Positions 45,958 to 61,400 of a DNA stretch of 64,000 nucleotides are shown piece after piece. This stretch comes from Clostridium sp. CAG:440 (GTDB taxonomy: Bacteria > Bacillota > Clostridia > TANB77 > CAG-508): positions 19,161 through 83,160 of the forward strand of contig FR898640.1 of NCBI GenBank assembly GCA_000437215.1, written 5' to 3'. The translations under genes were made by a program, and so were the position numbers. Numbering within the stretch: the stretch's first letter is position 1; each line of letters starts with the position of its first letter. Below the pieces are notes generated by a model. It saw only the letters and a program-made list of their open reading frames with translations, had not been told where the DNA came from and searched no databases.

Positions 45958-46381
45958 ATTCTACTGGTACACTATTTACTCTGGTAATTTTATTATCTTT
46001 TATTCTTATTTCTAAAGTATTATCTTTAGAAGATATATAATAATAAAGTTCTCCTTTTCTTTGTATTTTTAGTACTTCTAAATTATTTTCTTCGACATTT
46101 TCTCCAAGTTCATTAAACTTCTTTTTAGCAACTTTTATTGCCTCTTGCTTTTGTTTATCTTCTTCATTACTTAATGTATTATTTGTTTTGTTGTTTGTAT
46201 TAATTTCAAAAACTTCTGAAATACTACCTCCAAAAGTTTTATATTGTTTATCTAATAAAAACATTACCACAATAATAACTATTAAAATCAAGATTAAACT
46301 TACAATAGCAATTATTCTTTTCTTATTTTTTATTTGTTTTATCTGTTTAATTTTATTTAATTTTTCCTCTTTACTTCCCAT
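45956..46381 (-). CDS. Hypothetical single-pass membrane protein
   Basis: This 141-residue protein has a basic N-terminus (KLNKIKQIKQIKNKKR), one membrane helix (about residues 23-42) and an extracellular part of about 95 residues. The end, KGELYYYISSKDNTLEIRIKDNKITRV, has the strand pattern of PepSY-like domains, but I cannot confirm the family. AAGGAG is before the ATG. It is next to the giant surface-protein gene, from which it is separated by a terminator and its own promoter. Confidence 0.75.
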   Translation of the reverse strand: MGSKEEKLNKIKQIKQIKNKKRIIAIVSLILILIVIIVVMFLLDKQYKTFGGSISEVFEINTNNKTNNTLSNEEDKQKQEAIKVAKKKFNELGENVEENNLEVLKIQRKGELYYYISSKDNTLEIRIKDNKITRVNSVPVE

Positions 46382-46412
46382 TTAAATTTCTCCTTTGTAT
46401 TACTCTAAAATT

Positions 46413-46441
46413 ATTATAGCAAATTAATATTTTTTTGTAAA
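46413..46441 (-). promoter_or_regulatory. Promoter of the single-pass membrane protein gene
   Basis: TTTACA (46436-46441) and TATAAT (46413-46418) on the minus strand, 17 bases apart. Confidence 0.6.
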
Positions 46442-46447
46442 TAAAAA

Positions 46448-46486
46448 AATAAGTAATCTATTTTTTATAAATAGACTACTTATTTT
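46448..46486 (-). terminator. Terminator of the giant surface-protein gene
   Basis: AATAAGTA-ATCTATTT pairs with AAATAGAC-TACTTATT with one mismatch, followed by Ts on the minus strand, five bases after the stop. Confidence 0.8.
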
Positions 46487-46490
46487 ATTT

Positions 46491-49400
46491 TTAGAATTTG
46501 ATATATTCTGTTGGATCTACATCATTTTGGTAACCACTTGCATTTCTTATTTCAAAATGTAAATGATGTCCTGTTGAGCTTCCAGGGTTAGGGTCTGAAG
46601 TTGGATCTCCTCCTTCTAATCCTATTACCTGACCTTGAGATACTTTATTTCCTTTTTCTACATCTATTTTTGATAAATGAGCATAGAAACTATATATTGT
46701 TTTTCCATTTATAATATGCTTAATTTCTACACAATTACCAAATCCATTTTGTACTCCAGCAAATGTTACTTCACCATCTGCAACTGCATAAATTGGTGTA
46801 TGATGTGTTCCTCCTAAATCAATTCCTGTATGTTTTTTGGTAATTCCTGTTACTGGATGTGTTCTTGTTCCATATTCTGAAGTTATTGTATAACTGCATT
46901 TTATAGGTAATATGAAATCACTAGTTTTATTAGGATTTACCCATTGAAGAATTTCAGCCTTTTTAGTATAGTTTTCTTTTAAAATATTTCTGTCTTCTTT
47001 ATTAATTACACCATCTTCATTCAAGTCATAAATTGATTTTTCTTCCTTATTCTCATCTGTGATAATTACCCCAATATTATCATTTAATGAAGTTAAGTCA
47101 TCCAATTCAATTTCATCTGTTTTAACAATATCACCTGCATAAATATTAATGTCAGCTATTGTAATATTTTCCCCATCATTTACTACAATATTTGTTAATC
47201 TATATTCTAAGTATGATGTCTTTTTAATAACTATGTCATATTCATCTGGCTCTAAATCTATACTAAATGTTCCATCTTTGTTAATAATTATATCTTGTAT
47301 AATTTTTCTTGGATCTTCTTTATCGTCTTCTTTTCTTGTGTCTTTAGAATTATATACTATTATTTGTGCACTTTGATTATTTTGATCTTTGGCTTGTGTA
47401 ATTACTTTACCAGTAATTGCTGATTGTCTATGAATTTTTACTGTATATTGCTTTTGTATTCCACTAATTGATGTTACAGTTATTGTTATTTCTTTAGTTG
47501 TAACAGTGCTTAAATCTATTTGTTTAGTATTGCTTCCTCTTGTATTTTCATTTCCATCAACTGATACTAAAGCTAATTCTTGTGTTGCAATTGCTTTTAA
47601 ATCTACTTTTGTTTGTGTTGCTTTTACATTTACTTCATATACTCCATCTGCATTTAAATTAGCCAATTTTCCATCTGCATTTACCTCTTTTAAGCTTACA
47701 TCTTCATCCTCATTAGTTTCTTCTTTAACAATATATAATTCATATTCTTTTTGTTCATCTGCTCCATTTTTTGCAATAATTGATACTTTAGTAATATTTT
47801 CTACTAAATCAACCTTTTCTTTAGATGATTTTACCCTAAATGATGTTTCATTAATTTTAACTTTTGTTGTACTTGAAGTAGAAATTGCTTCTACAATACT
47901 TCTTACCTTATCTTTACTTACTTTAGCAATATAAATTCCATCTTCTTGTTTTTGAACTTCTTTTTCATCAACTTTTATTGTTAATTGTAAATCTTTCAAA
48001 TCATCTTGACTTTCTACCATTGTTAAAATCAATTTGTATTCTTTCTTAATGTAACCTTCTTGTGTAGAATCTAATCCATTAGATGCTACAATTTTAATTT
48101 CTACACCATTAGAAATATTATAATTTAAGTACTCATTTTGTTCTAATGTTGCTTCATTTTCTGCAATTGATACATATTCAGCATCACTATACAATATAGC
48201 TTTTAAATCCACTTGTTTAGTATCTTTAACAATATCTATTGTATAACTTGTATCATCTACTTTGGTTGCTTGTCTATTATTAACATAAACTGCTTTTAAA
48301 TCTAATTCATTTGGTTCACGATAAATATTTACTAAATATTGCTCTACACTTCCATCAATTGCTGTAATTTTTACAACTATTTGTTTTTGACTATCATTTC
48401 CCATTTCAATTGTTTTTGTATTTTCTCCTCTTGTTTCATAATTTCCGTCAATACTTACTTTTGCATATGGGTAAGTTGATTTTGCAGTTATATCTATTGA
48501 TGTCTCACCTTTTTTAATAAATGTAGTATATGTTCCATCTGGTTCTGGATCAATTACTCCTTCTGTTACTGCACCTTTTCCTGCTATAATTTCTTTTATA
48601 TTGCAATCGTCTATATCTTCTGTATCTTTAATAACATAAACCATATATTCTTTTTCTTCCAATGCACCATTTTGAACTGTTACAATCGCCTCAGTTACAC
48701 CATTTTTCAAACTCAAATTTTTATTACTTGATGGATATTCATACTCTGTTTCTCCATTATCATCTTTAATTTTTACTTTTGATGTTTCAGATGTTATTCC
48801 AGCCCACAAAGTACAATTATCTAATTCATTATTTACTATTTTTACGTAATTTCCATCTGTATCTTGATAAATTTCTTCATCATCTATTTTAATAGTTACA
48901 TTTAAGTCTTGAACAACGTCTGGTTCTTCAACTTCTTTAATTATTAGATTATATTGTCTTTCTTGGTCTACTTCATCTTCAAACATTGCTATAACTTTTA
49001 TTGGGATTGTTTTTTCTATAATTGAGCAATTTTTATAAATATTTTCTTTTTGCTCTTTAACATTATCTTTAATGCTTACATATTCAGTTTGCTTACTTGC
49101 AACAGCCTGTATAGTAGCATTTGTTGTTCCTTTTTTAACATCTATTTCAAATGTATTATCATCTACCTTATTTGCAATTCTTCCATCTAAATATACTTTT
49201 TCTAAGCCTAAGTTATTTACCTGTTTATGAATTGTTAAAGTACATGTTCTTACTGTTCCATCAACAGCTGTTACTGTTATTGTTTTAACAGTATCACCAC
49301 TTTCTGGTAAAATAATGTTTTCTTCAAGTTTTGCTTGTTTTACTTCTCCTCCCATAGTTACAGTTGCTAAAATATTTGATAATGTAATTTTTACATTTGC

Positions 49401-52400
49401 AATATCTTGTGTTGCTTTTACAGTTACCTCATAATTTCCATTTTCATCTTCTATTATATGCTTATTATTTACCTCAAGCCATTGTATTGTAGTATCATTT
49501 GATAAACGTACAAACATAATGTTATATGTCTTAGTTACTGTTTCATCTTGTGATGTAATTACTATTGGAACTGTAATAGTTGATTTTTCAGTATCTAATT
49601 TAATGTTTTGTTTTGATTTTTTAATTACTCCTTGTGTATCTCCTATTCTTATATTTGCAAATTCATTTTCGGCAATTGCCTCAATTACACTATTTTGAGT
49701 TTCTTTTCCAATTGAAATTACACATGTAGGTACAGAATCGACATCTTGGAAATTGTCTATAATATCAATTCCATCAACATAAATATGTGCTGCATTTGCA
49801 TTGTCTGATTTTCTTAAAATTTTAATTATATAATCTTGAGTTCTTCCAGATTCAGCTATTGCTGTAAATGATATATCTACTTCATCTTGATCTTTAATAT
49901 TTACATTATTTATAGATATAATTTGTTTTCCTGTTGTTTCCCCTGATGTTAAAGTAGTATATAAACTATTAGCCTCTATGCTTAAGTTTACTTCTTCTAT
50001 ATCTTTTGATAAATATTCTTTAAATGTATGTGTTTGTTCATCATAATTTGTTACAACATTGTCCCCATTTTTAACTACTTTAATTGTTGTATCATCAGAA
50101 ACTATATTTATTTCCAATATTTTGGTTATATTTGTTGTATTTGTGTCTTGTGCTTGTACATTGATATTTAAAGTAATTTTTCTATTTTGATCTTTAAATG
50201 TTACAGATGATTGGGCTGGTGTTGGTTTAAATTCACTTCCATCTCCAATTTGTATTTTAGCGTGTTCTTCTGTTGCTATAACTTCAATTAGAGCATCTTG
50301 TGTATCTTTTCCCTTATCATATACTGTAGCTATATATTTTCCATCTTGTTCTTCTATTTGTTTTCCATCTACTTTTACACTTTTTATAGAATTGTCAGTA
50401 GACTTTTTAATAATGTTTACATGATATATTACTTTTTCACCATTTTCAGCAGTAACAATAACATCTAATTTAGTTTCCTCATTAGCAATAGTAATTGTTT
50501 TTGCTAATGTATGTAATTGGCTTTCACCATCCATTTCAACCATTGCCACTTCACTATTAGCATTTACTAATACTGTTGCTTCAGTGTCTTGTCTTTCTAT
50601 ATATTTTGTATAAGTATTTGTTTGCTCATCTGTTTCATCTGCAAATTCATTATTTATTAGAATTGTACAGCTTGCATCTTCAGATTTTCTTTCAATAATT
50701 ACATTAAATGTATTTGTTGTTTTTTCATCTTGAGATGTAACTGTAACAATAACTGTTGTTGTTTTTTCACTACTTAAATCAATCTTTCTTGTTGAACTTC
50801 CTTCTTCTTTATCAAAACCATTAATTGAAACTTTAGCATATTTGTTTACAGCTTTAGCAAAAATTTGGCTCTTTAATGCATCTACAGTTGTAGTTGCATA
50901 ATATTCATCTTCCATTTTTATTGCATCTTTATTATCAACTTTAACTAATTCTAAATCTGCATTAGATGATTTATATTTTATAATTAAACTATATTCTTTT
51001 ATTCTTGACTCATCATTTGGATCTTTAGCTTGGATTAGCACAGTGGTTTCTTCTCCTGTAATTGTAATTTGTTTTATGTGTATATCTTTTGCTTCTGAAT
51101 CACTCCAATTTTTATCTGAGCCCTCTTTTATAGCAATTAATGCTTTTTCATTTTTAGCTTTAATTTTTAATGCAATTTCTTTAGTGTCTCTATCTATAAA
51201 TGAAACATAACTTCCATCTTCTAAGTAACACTCATTATCATCAACTTTAACACTCTCTAAACTTAAGTCTGTAACTTTCTTGATTGTAACTTTATATTCC
51301 CTTTCTTGTCCATTTTCTGATTTTACACATATTGTTATTTCTTTACTTTCGCCATCTACTAGAACTGTTTGTTCATTAACATTTGTACTTGAATAATCAC
51401 CATCTTCAATTTTTACTGTTGCATATTTACTTTTTGCTATTGCTTTTAATTTTATTTCATTTGTTGTGTCTGGCATTTTTATTAAATATGTATTATCAGA
51501 TGTTTTTAAAATATCATCATTGTCTATATTTTGAGCAGTTAATGATTCTAGTTCATTATCACTTGATGCTTTAACAATTGTTATTTCATAGTTTCCAACT
51601 GTTCCATCTTGTGCAATTACATAAATAGGAACACATGTTGTTTCTTCTGTTGTAGCAATCTTTTGAGTTTCTTTATTTATTTTTGGTAAGCTTTCTTTTA
51701 TAGAAACTTTTGCAAGTTTATCTTTAGAAATTACAGTTATATCAACTTCATCTTGATTTCCTATTCTTACTGTTGCCTTGTTATTAGAATCTACTGTAAT
51801 TTTTTCTTCTTTTGTTAACCCATCTTCTATATAAGATATAGTAATATCTGCTCCAGTTTCATTTGATAATTTATTTACTATTAAAATATATTCCATTGTT
51901 GTTCCATCTTCTGCAATTATATTTATTGTAATAGTGTTTTTATTATCTGGTGTTGTTACATTTGAAGTTTGTTCTTCTAATGTTGGTGTTGTTCCATTAA
52001 TACTTACTTTTGCGAAACTGCTATTTGCAATTGCACTAACATTAACAGATTCTGTTAAGAATTTCTTTTCTACATAATATTTTCCATCTTCATTTTGTTC
52101 TATAATCTGTCCATCAACTTTTAGTATTGCAAGTTTACTATCATCTGATTGATTTGAAACTATTAATGTATAATTTTGAGTTGTTCCATCTTGTGCTGTT
52201 ACTTTTATATTAACCTCTACTTCTTCTTTTTCCTTTGCAATTGTAGCATTTGCTGTTCCTGTTACTTCTTTGTTAGTATTTATTTGAACTTTTGCTTTTT
52301 CATCTTCTGGTATAACATATAATTCAAAACTTGTATCGTTTTTATTTACTTTTGTCTGATATTTATTAACTGGAACTGCTGTTGCATCCTTTCCATTTAC

Positions 52401-55400
52401 CTTTACATGTAATAAATTTACATTGTCTGGTAGTGCATATACTATTAATTTATATGTTTTTGTTGTTCCATCTTCTGCTGTAACATATATGTTTACAACA
52501 ATTGATCTACCTTCCATTTTTATATCTTGGTATGTGGCCTCTTGCTCTTTTTCAAATGTATTTATTCCTACCATACTAGATTCTGCTTCAGCTATTGCTC
52601 CTATTGTTACTTTACTTGTTACTTTATCTAAAGTATATTCATAAGTGTCTTCATCTGTTTTACTTTTTGTTACACTGTTTCCATCTACAGTTATTTCTTT
52701 AATATTATTATTACTGTTTTCTTTGTATATTTCTAATGTATATGTTGCAATATCTCCATTTAAAGCTTTTGCCAAAATTTCTACAATTGTTGGCTCGTTT
52801 TCCCCAATTTTTACTTCTCTTGTTGATATTTCTTCTTCATATTCTTCATGATTTATACTAATTTTTGTTTGTTCGTAATTTGCTTTTGCAATTACATCTA
52901 TTTTTTCATATCTATCAGAAACACTTACCTTATATGTATTTGTTCCTAATTGCTTTATAGCTTCTTTAGAAAATTCTTTATTTCCTACTGTAATAGACAT
53001 TAAAGAATTATCTGCTGATGGTTTTTTAATATTTAGTGTAAATTCTTTAGTTTTAGTACTATCTTCAGGATCTGTTACAGTAATTATATATGTTGTAATA
53101 TTGTTGTCTACATTTAACTCTTGTGTTGATATATGTTCTTTTTCTTGTGTATCTCCAATTTTTACTAAGTCTTTTTCACTTATTGTTATTGCAGTTACAG
53201 TAACTGTTTTAGAATTATCTGCAATATATGCATCATATATTTTTCCTACTGGTTTTATTTCTTTTCCATTTACTGTTACAGAAAATAATCCTTGTATATC
53301 TTCTGTTCCTTCTTTATCTATAGTTAACGTATAAACTTTTTCTCTTTCGTTTTCTCCTTCTCCTGCTCTTACATAAATATTTACTATTGTTTCATCTTTA
53401 GTAGTTGCTACAGTCTTAGTTGTTATTGTTGTTTCTTCTCCTAAACCGTTTATTTCTAATCTTGCTTTTGGATATAAAGCCTTTGCAATTATTTGTGTTG
53501 AATCCATATCTCTTGGAATTATTGCTTTATAATTATTTTCACTTAATTTAGTAGCTTCTTTTCCATTAACCATTATAGATTCAATTTGAGTTAATGCATC
53601 TTCTTTATAAATAGTTAAGGTATATGTTACTGTATCACCATTTTCTGCTGTTACTTGAATTGGAACAACTTTTTTAATTATTGTTGACATATCTACTGTT
53701 CTAGTTGTTTCTTTCTTTTCCGGAATACTTGCATCAATGCTTACTGTTGCTTTTGAATAATTTGCAACTGCATGTATTTCAGGTTTTGTAACTGTATCTT
53801 TAACAATAATTTCATATTCTGTTGAACTTACTGCAGTTGGTACAACATTATCAACTGTTAATTGTGCTAGACTTGCATCATTTGAAATAGTGTTGATTGT
53901 TAAAACATAATCAACTATTTTTCCATTAGAAACTTTAACTCTAACTTTTACAATTTTTTGCTTTGTATCTAATAATACATCTTGTGTTAGTTTACCTGTT
54001 TGATATGTTGTTCCTTCATCAATACTAATTTGATCTGTTGCATCTTTTGTTGTTATTATAATAGTTCCTGTTCCATCTGGATTTTTCTCTACAGAAACTT
54101 CATATTTATTTTCTCCAGAAACTTTTGCTTCTTTTCCATTAACTGTAATAGTATCTATTCTTTGTTCATCCAATGGTTGAACAACTCTTAAAGCCGTTGC
54201 TGTATTTTTAGTTACTTTATCTGTTGCTGTAATTGTTGCTGTTCCCATATCTTGTGAAACAAGTACTCCATTCTCTACACTTACAACATCACTATTACTT
54301 GATTTCCACTCATAATCTGTTAATTTTCTTTCATTATGGTTAAATATATTAAATATATTTGCCTTAATTGTTACTGTTTCTTCTTCTGGTTGTTTCATTG
54401 TTCTTGCATCTGGTACTATTTCAAAATTTCTATCTCCAACAAGTGTAAACACTAAACTGTCATCATATGTACCATTTCCTAATTGTCCATATTCATTTGC
54501 ACCAGCAGCATATACAAATCCTTCTGTATCTATAACATAATTGTTTTTATAGCCTGCACCAACTCTTAAATATGTTTTTCCTTCAACCATGTTTATTTTT
54601 TGTAATGTAACACTATTGCTTGTTGTACCTATTCCTGCTTGACCATTTGAATTATCTCCAAATGTATATGCATTTTGATTATTGTCTAATGCCATTATGT
54701 TGTTATTTGTTGCAGAAATATCTACTATGTTTTGTGATGCAACAACTTGTATTCTTGCGTTTTCCTGTTTTGCATATTTGTCAATTTTTATAACGCTACC
54801 ATCTTGTTTTAATATTACAATTTCATTTTGTAAACATTCAACTTTAACCGCATTACTTATAGCTTTTACTTTTTGAGGTTCTGATGAATAAAGATTTAAT
54901 GCTGGTAATATTTTTTGACCAAATTCATCATAGTTGTATTTAAGTTCTTCAATTTGTTCTTTGCTATTATCACCAAATACATATACAGAACCTTCCAAAT
55001 CTACAATAGCTGACATATTTCCTCCTGCTGCAATTCCTGTAATTTGTTTATCTGTGCTATATATTTTTTCTGGCATACTTTGTGTTATTGTATTTCCATT
55101 TCCTAATTGACCACAACTATTTAATCCCCATGTATAAACATTTCCAAAATTATCTAATGCTATTGCATGATTATCGCCTGCTGCAATTGATACAATATTA
55201 CTTAATAATTGAACTTGTACTGGCTTTCTAGCAGATACTCTGTTTCCTTGTCCAAGTACTCCATAAGTATTATCACCCCATGCCCATACTGTTCCATCAT
55301 CTCTTAATGCTAAAGTGAATTTTTTTCCTGCTACAACTTGCTTATATGTTGCTAAAATGTTTGTTTGACTTGGTACATTTATAGGCACTAATTTATCATT

Positions 55401-58400
55401 TCCAAGTTGTCCATCTGAGTTATAACCAAATCCCCATATGCTTCCATCTGATTTTAACACAGCTGCATATCCATCTCCTCCTGCAATTTGTGGAGCATAT
55501 TTTGAATCTTTTTCAATAACTCTTACAATAACTACATTTTCTTTTTCTGTTTCATTTTCTGTAACTTTTATCCATGTAGTTCCTGTTTTTATACCTGTTA
55601 CAAGTCCTTTTTCACTAACTGTAGCAATATTATCATTTAAAGCCTCATAACTAAATCCGGTTTCAGTTTCATCTTCTTTAAATACATTAAAACTATATTT
55701 TGGTGCTATATTTATTTGTTTAGTTCCATCTATATTAACTGTTATTTCTGGTTCTTCTATATATGATGAATCATTTCCAACTTTAACTGGAACTGTACTA
55801 TTTGTTTTTGTTTTTATTGATGATGTTCCATGATAGTAGTCTCCCCAGCCATATACATCACCATCATATTTTATAGATACATTGTAGGTATTTCCACAAG
55901 AAATACTCATCATATCATCTACTTTTGTAACTTTAGTAAATAATAATTTATCATCTTTTATTCCAAGTCCTAATTGTCCATTACTATTTGAACCTGTTGA
56001 ATATAACATTCTATCTGCACCTAATAAAATTGTTTGATTTTTTCCAGCTGAAATTTGCATAATATTAGTTATATTAACTTTTGTTGGAATTAACATATTA
56101 GTTTTTGTTCCAAGTCCCAATTGACCATTTTCATTATATCCAAATGTATATACATTGCCAGTTGCACTTAATAATACACTATGGTTATCTCCTGCAGCTA
56201 TTTTTCCAATTGTAACTGGTACTTCAATTTGAGTAAATGTATTTGATTTTCCCTCTTGTTTTCCTGTTTGTCCATAAACATTTAATCCAGATGTTAATAC
56301 TTTTCCATTTGTTGTTAATAATAATGAATGATTTTTACCAAGTGCAATGTCTATTACATCACTTACATAATTTAATAGTGTAGGTTCTTTAACTTTATTA
56401 TATGTACCTGTTCCTAATTCTCCATTTTCGTTTAATCCCCATACATATACATAACCATCATTTGTTAAAATCATACTTTGATCATTGTTTGCTGCTATTT
56501 TCTTAACATTACTAATTCCTAAACTTACTGGTTTACTTGCATTTCTACCTAATGAATTGTTTGAGTTTACACCCCAACCCCAAACATTTCCATTAATGTC
56601 TAATGCTAAATTATGTGTATTTCCAACTGCAATTTGTTTAATTATTGTTCCCTCTGGGAATTTTACCATAACTGGTCTATCACTAGATACAGTACTTCCG
56701 TTTCCAAGTTGATAACTAGAATTTAATCCATAACTCCATACTGTTCCATTTGCTTTCAAAACAACTGTGTGTGACATAGATGTTAATGCCATTGGTTCAA
56801 TGTCAACGCCATCTGGTAATACTGTAATATTTGCAATACTAACACTATCTGTTCCAACTTTACTTATAACAGCTGTTGTTTTTCCTTCTTTTACTCCTGT
56901 AACAAGTCCTGTATTAGAAATTGATGCAATATTACTATTTCCTGTAGAATAATTCATTTGTCCTTTATCTTGTACTTCTTGTAATACATTAAATGTTTTA
57001 TTTGTTACTACTATTTTGTAATCTTCACCTTTATGTAATACAATATCATATTCATTAAGACCTACATCTTGAACTCCTACTAATACTGGGACACTTGATG
57101 TATTATATAATTTATTTCCTAAATTTCCATAATCTCCTAATCCCCATGTATATACATAACCATTTTCATCTATTATTGCCCCATTGTTTACTCCTGCATC
57201 TGCAAAAATCGCATTATTTGTTTGATCATTTTTCTTTGGATATACTTGGTAGTTTTGTACATCTGATGCTAATTTATAATTATCATTACTTCCCCAAGTA
57301 TATGTATCCCCATTTTTCATAATAGCAATTGAAAATTCTGTTCCAGCTTTTAACTCTTTAATATTTGTTAAACTTTGAACCCCTGTACTGTCTTGAATTA
57401 GAACTGGCATATCTTTATTTACAGTTGTTCCATCTCCTAATTGTCCTTTATTATTATTTCCAATACTGTATCCTTTTCCATCTTTATTTAAGAATAAAGC
57501 ATGATTTGCACCTTCAGAAACTCTAATAATATTATTTAATTTTAATTTCACATCTGGAGTATCTATTTTATAAACTTCACCATCATGTTTTACTGCATAA
57601 TTTGATGAAATATCTATAATTCCATTTAATCCAGATATTTTTGTTGCTGTTTTTCCATATTTATAACCCCAAATCCAAACATTACCATCTTCATCTAAAG
57701 CAACTGTTCTGTATGTTCCAGCCGCTACTTTAGAAATCTTAGTTAATGGTGCTCCGTCTTGTTTAATTACTTGAACTGGATTCACTCTATTTGAACTTGT
57801 TCCATCACCAAGTTGTCCATTTGAATTATTTCCAAATGCCCATACTGTTCCATCTCGTTTAGCAACAACTGTATCATAATATCCAACTGACACATCTATT
57901 GCATTTTCAATATCAGTAACCTTTGTTGGACTTGTTTTTGTTACATTGTCCCCTATTCCTAATTGTCCATATGAGTTATTTCCCCATGTCCATATTGTTC
58001 CATCTGCTTTTAGTGCTGCTGAATGTGTATCACCAACTTCTATTTTTGGAACTGTTGTTTTTTCTTCTGGAACTACCTGTACAAATATTACTGCAACTTT
58101 ATGAGTAATTGTATGTGTTGCAATTATCTCTACTGTACCAAGTTTTTTAGCATGTATAGTTCCATTATCATCTACTGTTGCTATTTCATCATTTAAAGAT
58201 TTATAAGAAATATTACCACTATCTACAGTATCTTTAATTAAATTGAATTTATTATCTAATGAAGCTTTTATTTGTTTAGTTTTTCCTTCTTCAATTGTAA
58301 CTTTATTTTTCTCTACATGTACATATGTATCTCCTATTACATTAAATTCATTTGTGCTTGTATATGTTCCATCTCCAAGTTCTCCATATCCATTATAACC

Positions 58401-61400
58401 TGCTGTATAGACAAATCCGTTATTGTCTGATGCAATACTATGGTATGAATTTGAATCAACAAATTTTGTATTATCCATATTTTTAGCTTTTGTTGCAATT
58501 GTAATACTTGATTTATTTTCACCTGTTCCTAATTGTCCATATGAACTATAACCTGAAACATATAAATCACCATTACTAGATATCATTTGTAAACTATTTT
58601 TTCCTGCTTTTAATTCTACAATATCTTGTAAAACTTCATATTCTGTTTCTTTTTGTACTTTAACAAAAGTTAAAGTATCCACATCTGATGTATTTGCTTG
58701 TGATAATTGTCCATATCTATTATAGCCTAATACCCAAACTCTTCCTTTTGTATCTAATGCAGCATAATAATTGTCTCCTGATGCAACTTCTACTATATTA
58801 CTTAATCCTGCAATTTTTGTTGGGTTTAAAGACAATGTCCATACACTTCCATCTTCAGCAAGTATTAATTTTCCATGAATATCTACAGCTTTACTATAGA
58901 AATCAAGCTTTGTAGGAACTTTATTATAACCATATCCCCATACATAAATTTCTCCATTTTCATTTATGGCCATACTTGTATTTCCATATGAATATACATT
59001 TTTAATCTTTTCTAACCCTTCAATTCTTGTTGGTATTGATCTTGAAACTGTTGAATTATCTCCTAATTGTCCATAACCATTATATCCCCATGAATATACA
59101 TAGCCATTACTATCCACTGCCAAATTAAAATTATATCCTGCTGCAATATCTTTTATATTATCTAATTTAACTTCAATATTTGTTGTTGTTACTTGAGTTG
59201 AGCCTTCTTCAGTTTCTTCTTCTTTTATTTCTGTATACATTCCTGTCACAATTTGTGTTGGTTCTGTGGTATTTATAGAACTAATTGTTCCATTTCCCAT
59301 TTCTCCTTGAGAATTATCACCAAAACTCCAAATTGTTCCATCTTGTTTTAATGCAAGAGAATGAATATTTCCTGCCTCTACTTTTTCTTTTACTTTTTTG
59401 TCATCATCAATTACATTTATAACAACTCTAGCTTCATCTTCAGCATCTTTTGATTTTAGAATTATATATGTTCTTCCTAATCCATTTGCTGTAACTTTTC
59501 CTGTTTCTTCATCTACAGTTGCAATATTATTATCTAAAGATTTATATGTAAAGCCATTATTTTCCGCTATATCAAATAATAAGTTAAATCCATATACAGT
59601 TTCTGGTTTTATTTGATATTCTGGATTTGATAATTTTAATGTTACCTCTCTTTGATTTAATTTAATATATTGTGTTGATATACATTCTAATTTATTAGTT
59701 GATGTTGTAGAACCATCTCCTAACTCTCCATAACCATTATATCCAATTGACCATACTGTTCCATTACTTTTTGCAATTTCTGTATTAGAATTTCCACCAG
59801 CTACAATCATTACATTTTCAATTATATTTCCATCTTTATCTTTCATATAAACTGGTGTTTGTTTAGAGCTAGTATCTCCTGATGCTAATTGAGAATAATT
59901 ATTTAATCCCCATGCAACAACTTTTTCTTCTGATGTAATTGCATATCCTGTATAGTAGCCTGTTCCAATTGATGTTATATTTTTCAATGCCCCATCTGGT
60001 CCTTGTAATTGCTGTGGTATAGCGCCTCCAGCATTTGTTAAAGCATTATATCTATTATTTCCAAATCCCCAAACTGTTCCATCTAATAATAGTACAATTG
60101 TACTATTAACAGGACTTGCTGATACATCAGCTACATTTTCAAGTGTATTTAATTTAGTAAATGTTAATTTATTTCCTGTTGTACCATCTCCTAAATTTCC
60201 ATAGCCATTGTATCCTGCTACCCATAAACAATTATTATTATCTATTGCAAATGCTGAACCATTTCCAGCTTTTATTTTTACAATTCCTTGTAATCCATCT
60301 ACCTTTACAGGCAATACTCTATAATTTGTATCTCCATTTCCTAATTGTCCATAACTATTATATCCCCATGTATAAACATTTCCATCTTTATCTAATGCCA
60401 TAGTAAATGAATCTCCAGCTGCGACTGATACAATGTTTTCTAAGACACCTTCTCCATCTGTTGATTTAACTTGTACCTTTTCTAAAACTGTTCCACCTGT
60501 TGTTCCATTTCCTAACTGTCCATAACTATTATATCCCCATGTAAATACATGTCCATCTTTATCAACTGCTACAGTATGATTTTTTCCAAGTGCAATTTGC
60601 ATTATATTGTTTATATTTGTATATGTTGGTAATATTTTATTTTGTGTATCTCCTGTTCCCAATTGTCCATAGCCATTATAACCATAACTCCAAACTTCCC
60701 CATTAGCTTTTAAAGTTACTGTTGAATAATTATTACTTTCAATTTGTGGGAATGTTATATCATCTTCTCCTAAAACATATACATCTGCGACAGTTGTTTG
60801 TCCTGAAATAGTATCAATTACTGATATTTGTGTTTTACCTTTTTTTATAGATGTTATTTTTCCTGTTGTTTCATCTATTGTTGCTATTTCTTTATTTTTA
60901 CTTGAATATGTAAATTTTGCATCTTCTACTGAATTATATAATAGGTTAAATCCTTGAGACATATTTACTTTTGCATATTTAGTTTGTCCTATTCCCTTTA
61001 TTCTAATTGGTGTATCTTCAAATAATAAAATTGGTTTACTAATACATACAAATTCTGTTTTATTTGTTGTAGAACTGTCTCCTAATTGACCATAATTATT
61101 TTTACCTATTGTCCAAACTTTTCCATCTTCTCTTACAATAGTTGTTGTACCTTGTCCTGCTGCTGCACAAATAATCTTATCTATTTTATCTTTATCTACT
61201 CCATATTTTAAATCTACAGGAAGTAAATTATTTCTTGTTGTACCATTTGAAGATTGACCATAGCTATTATATCCCCATGTAACAGCTGTACCATCTTCTT
61301 TTATAGCAATTGCATAATTGTTTCCAGCTTCAATAGATTTAACATTTGTTAAAATATTTTCTGAATTTTCTTTTACATTTTCAAATTTATATCTATCTTG

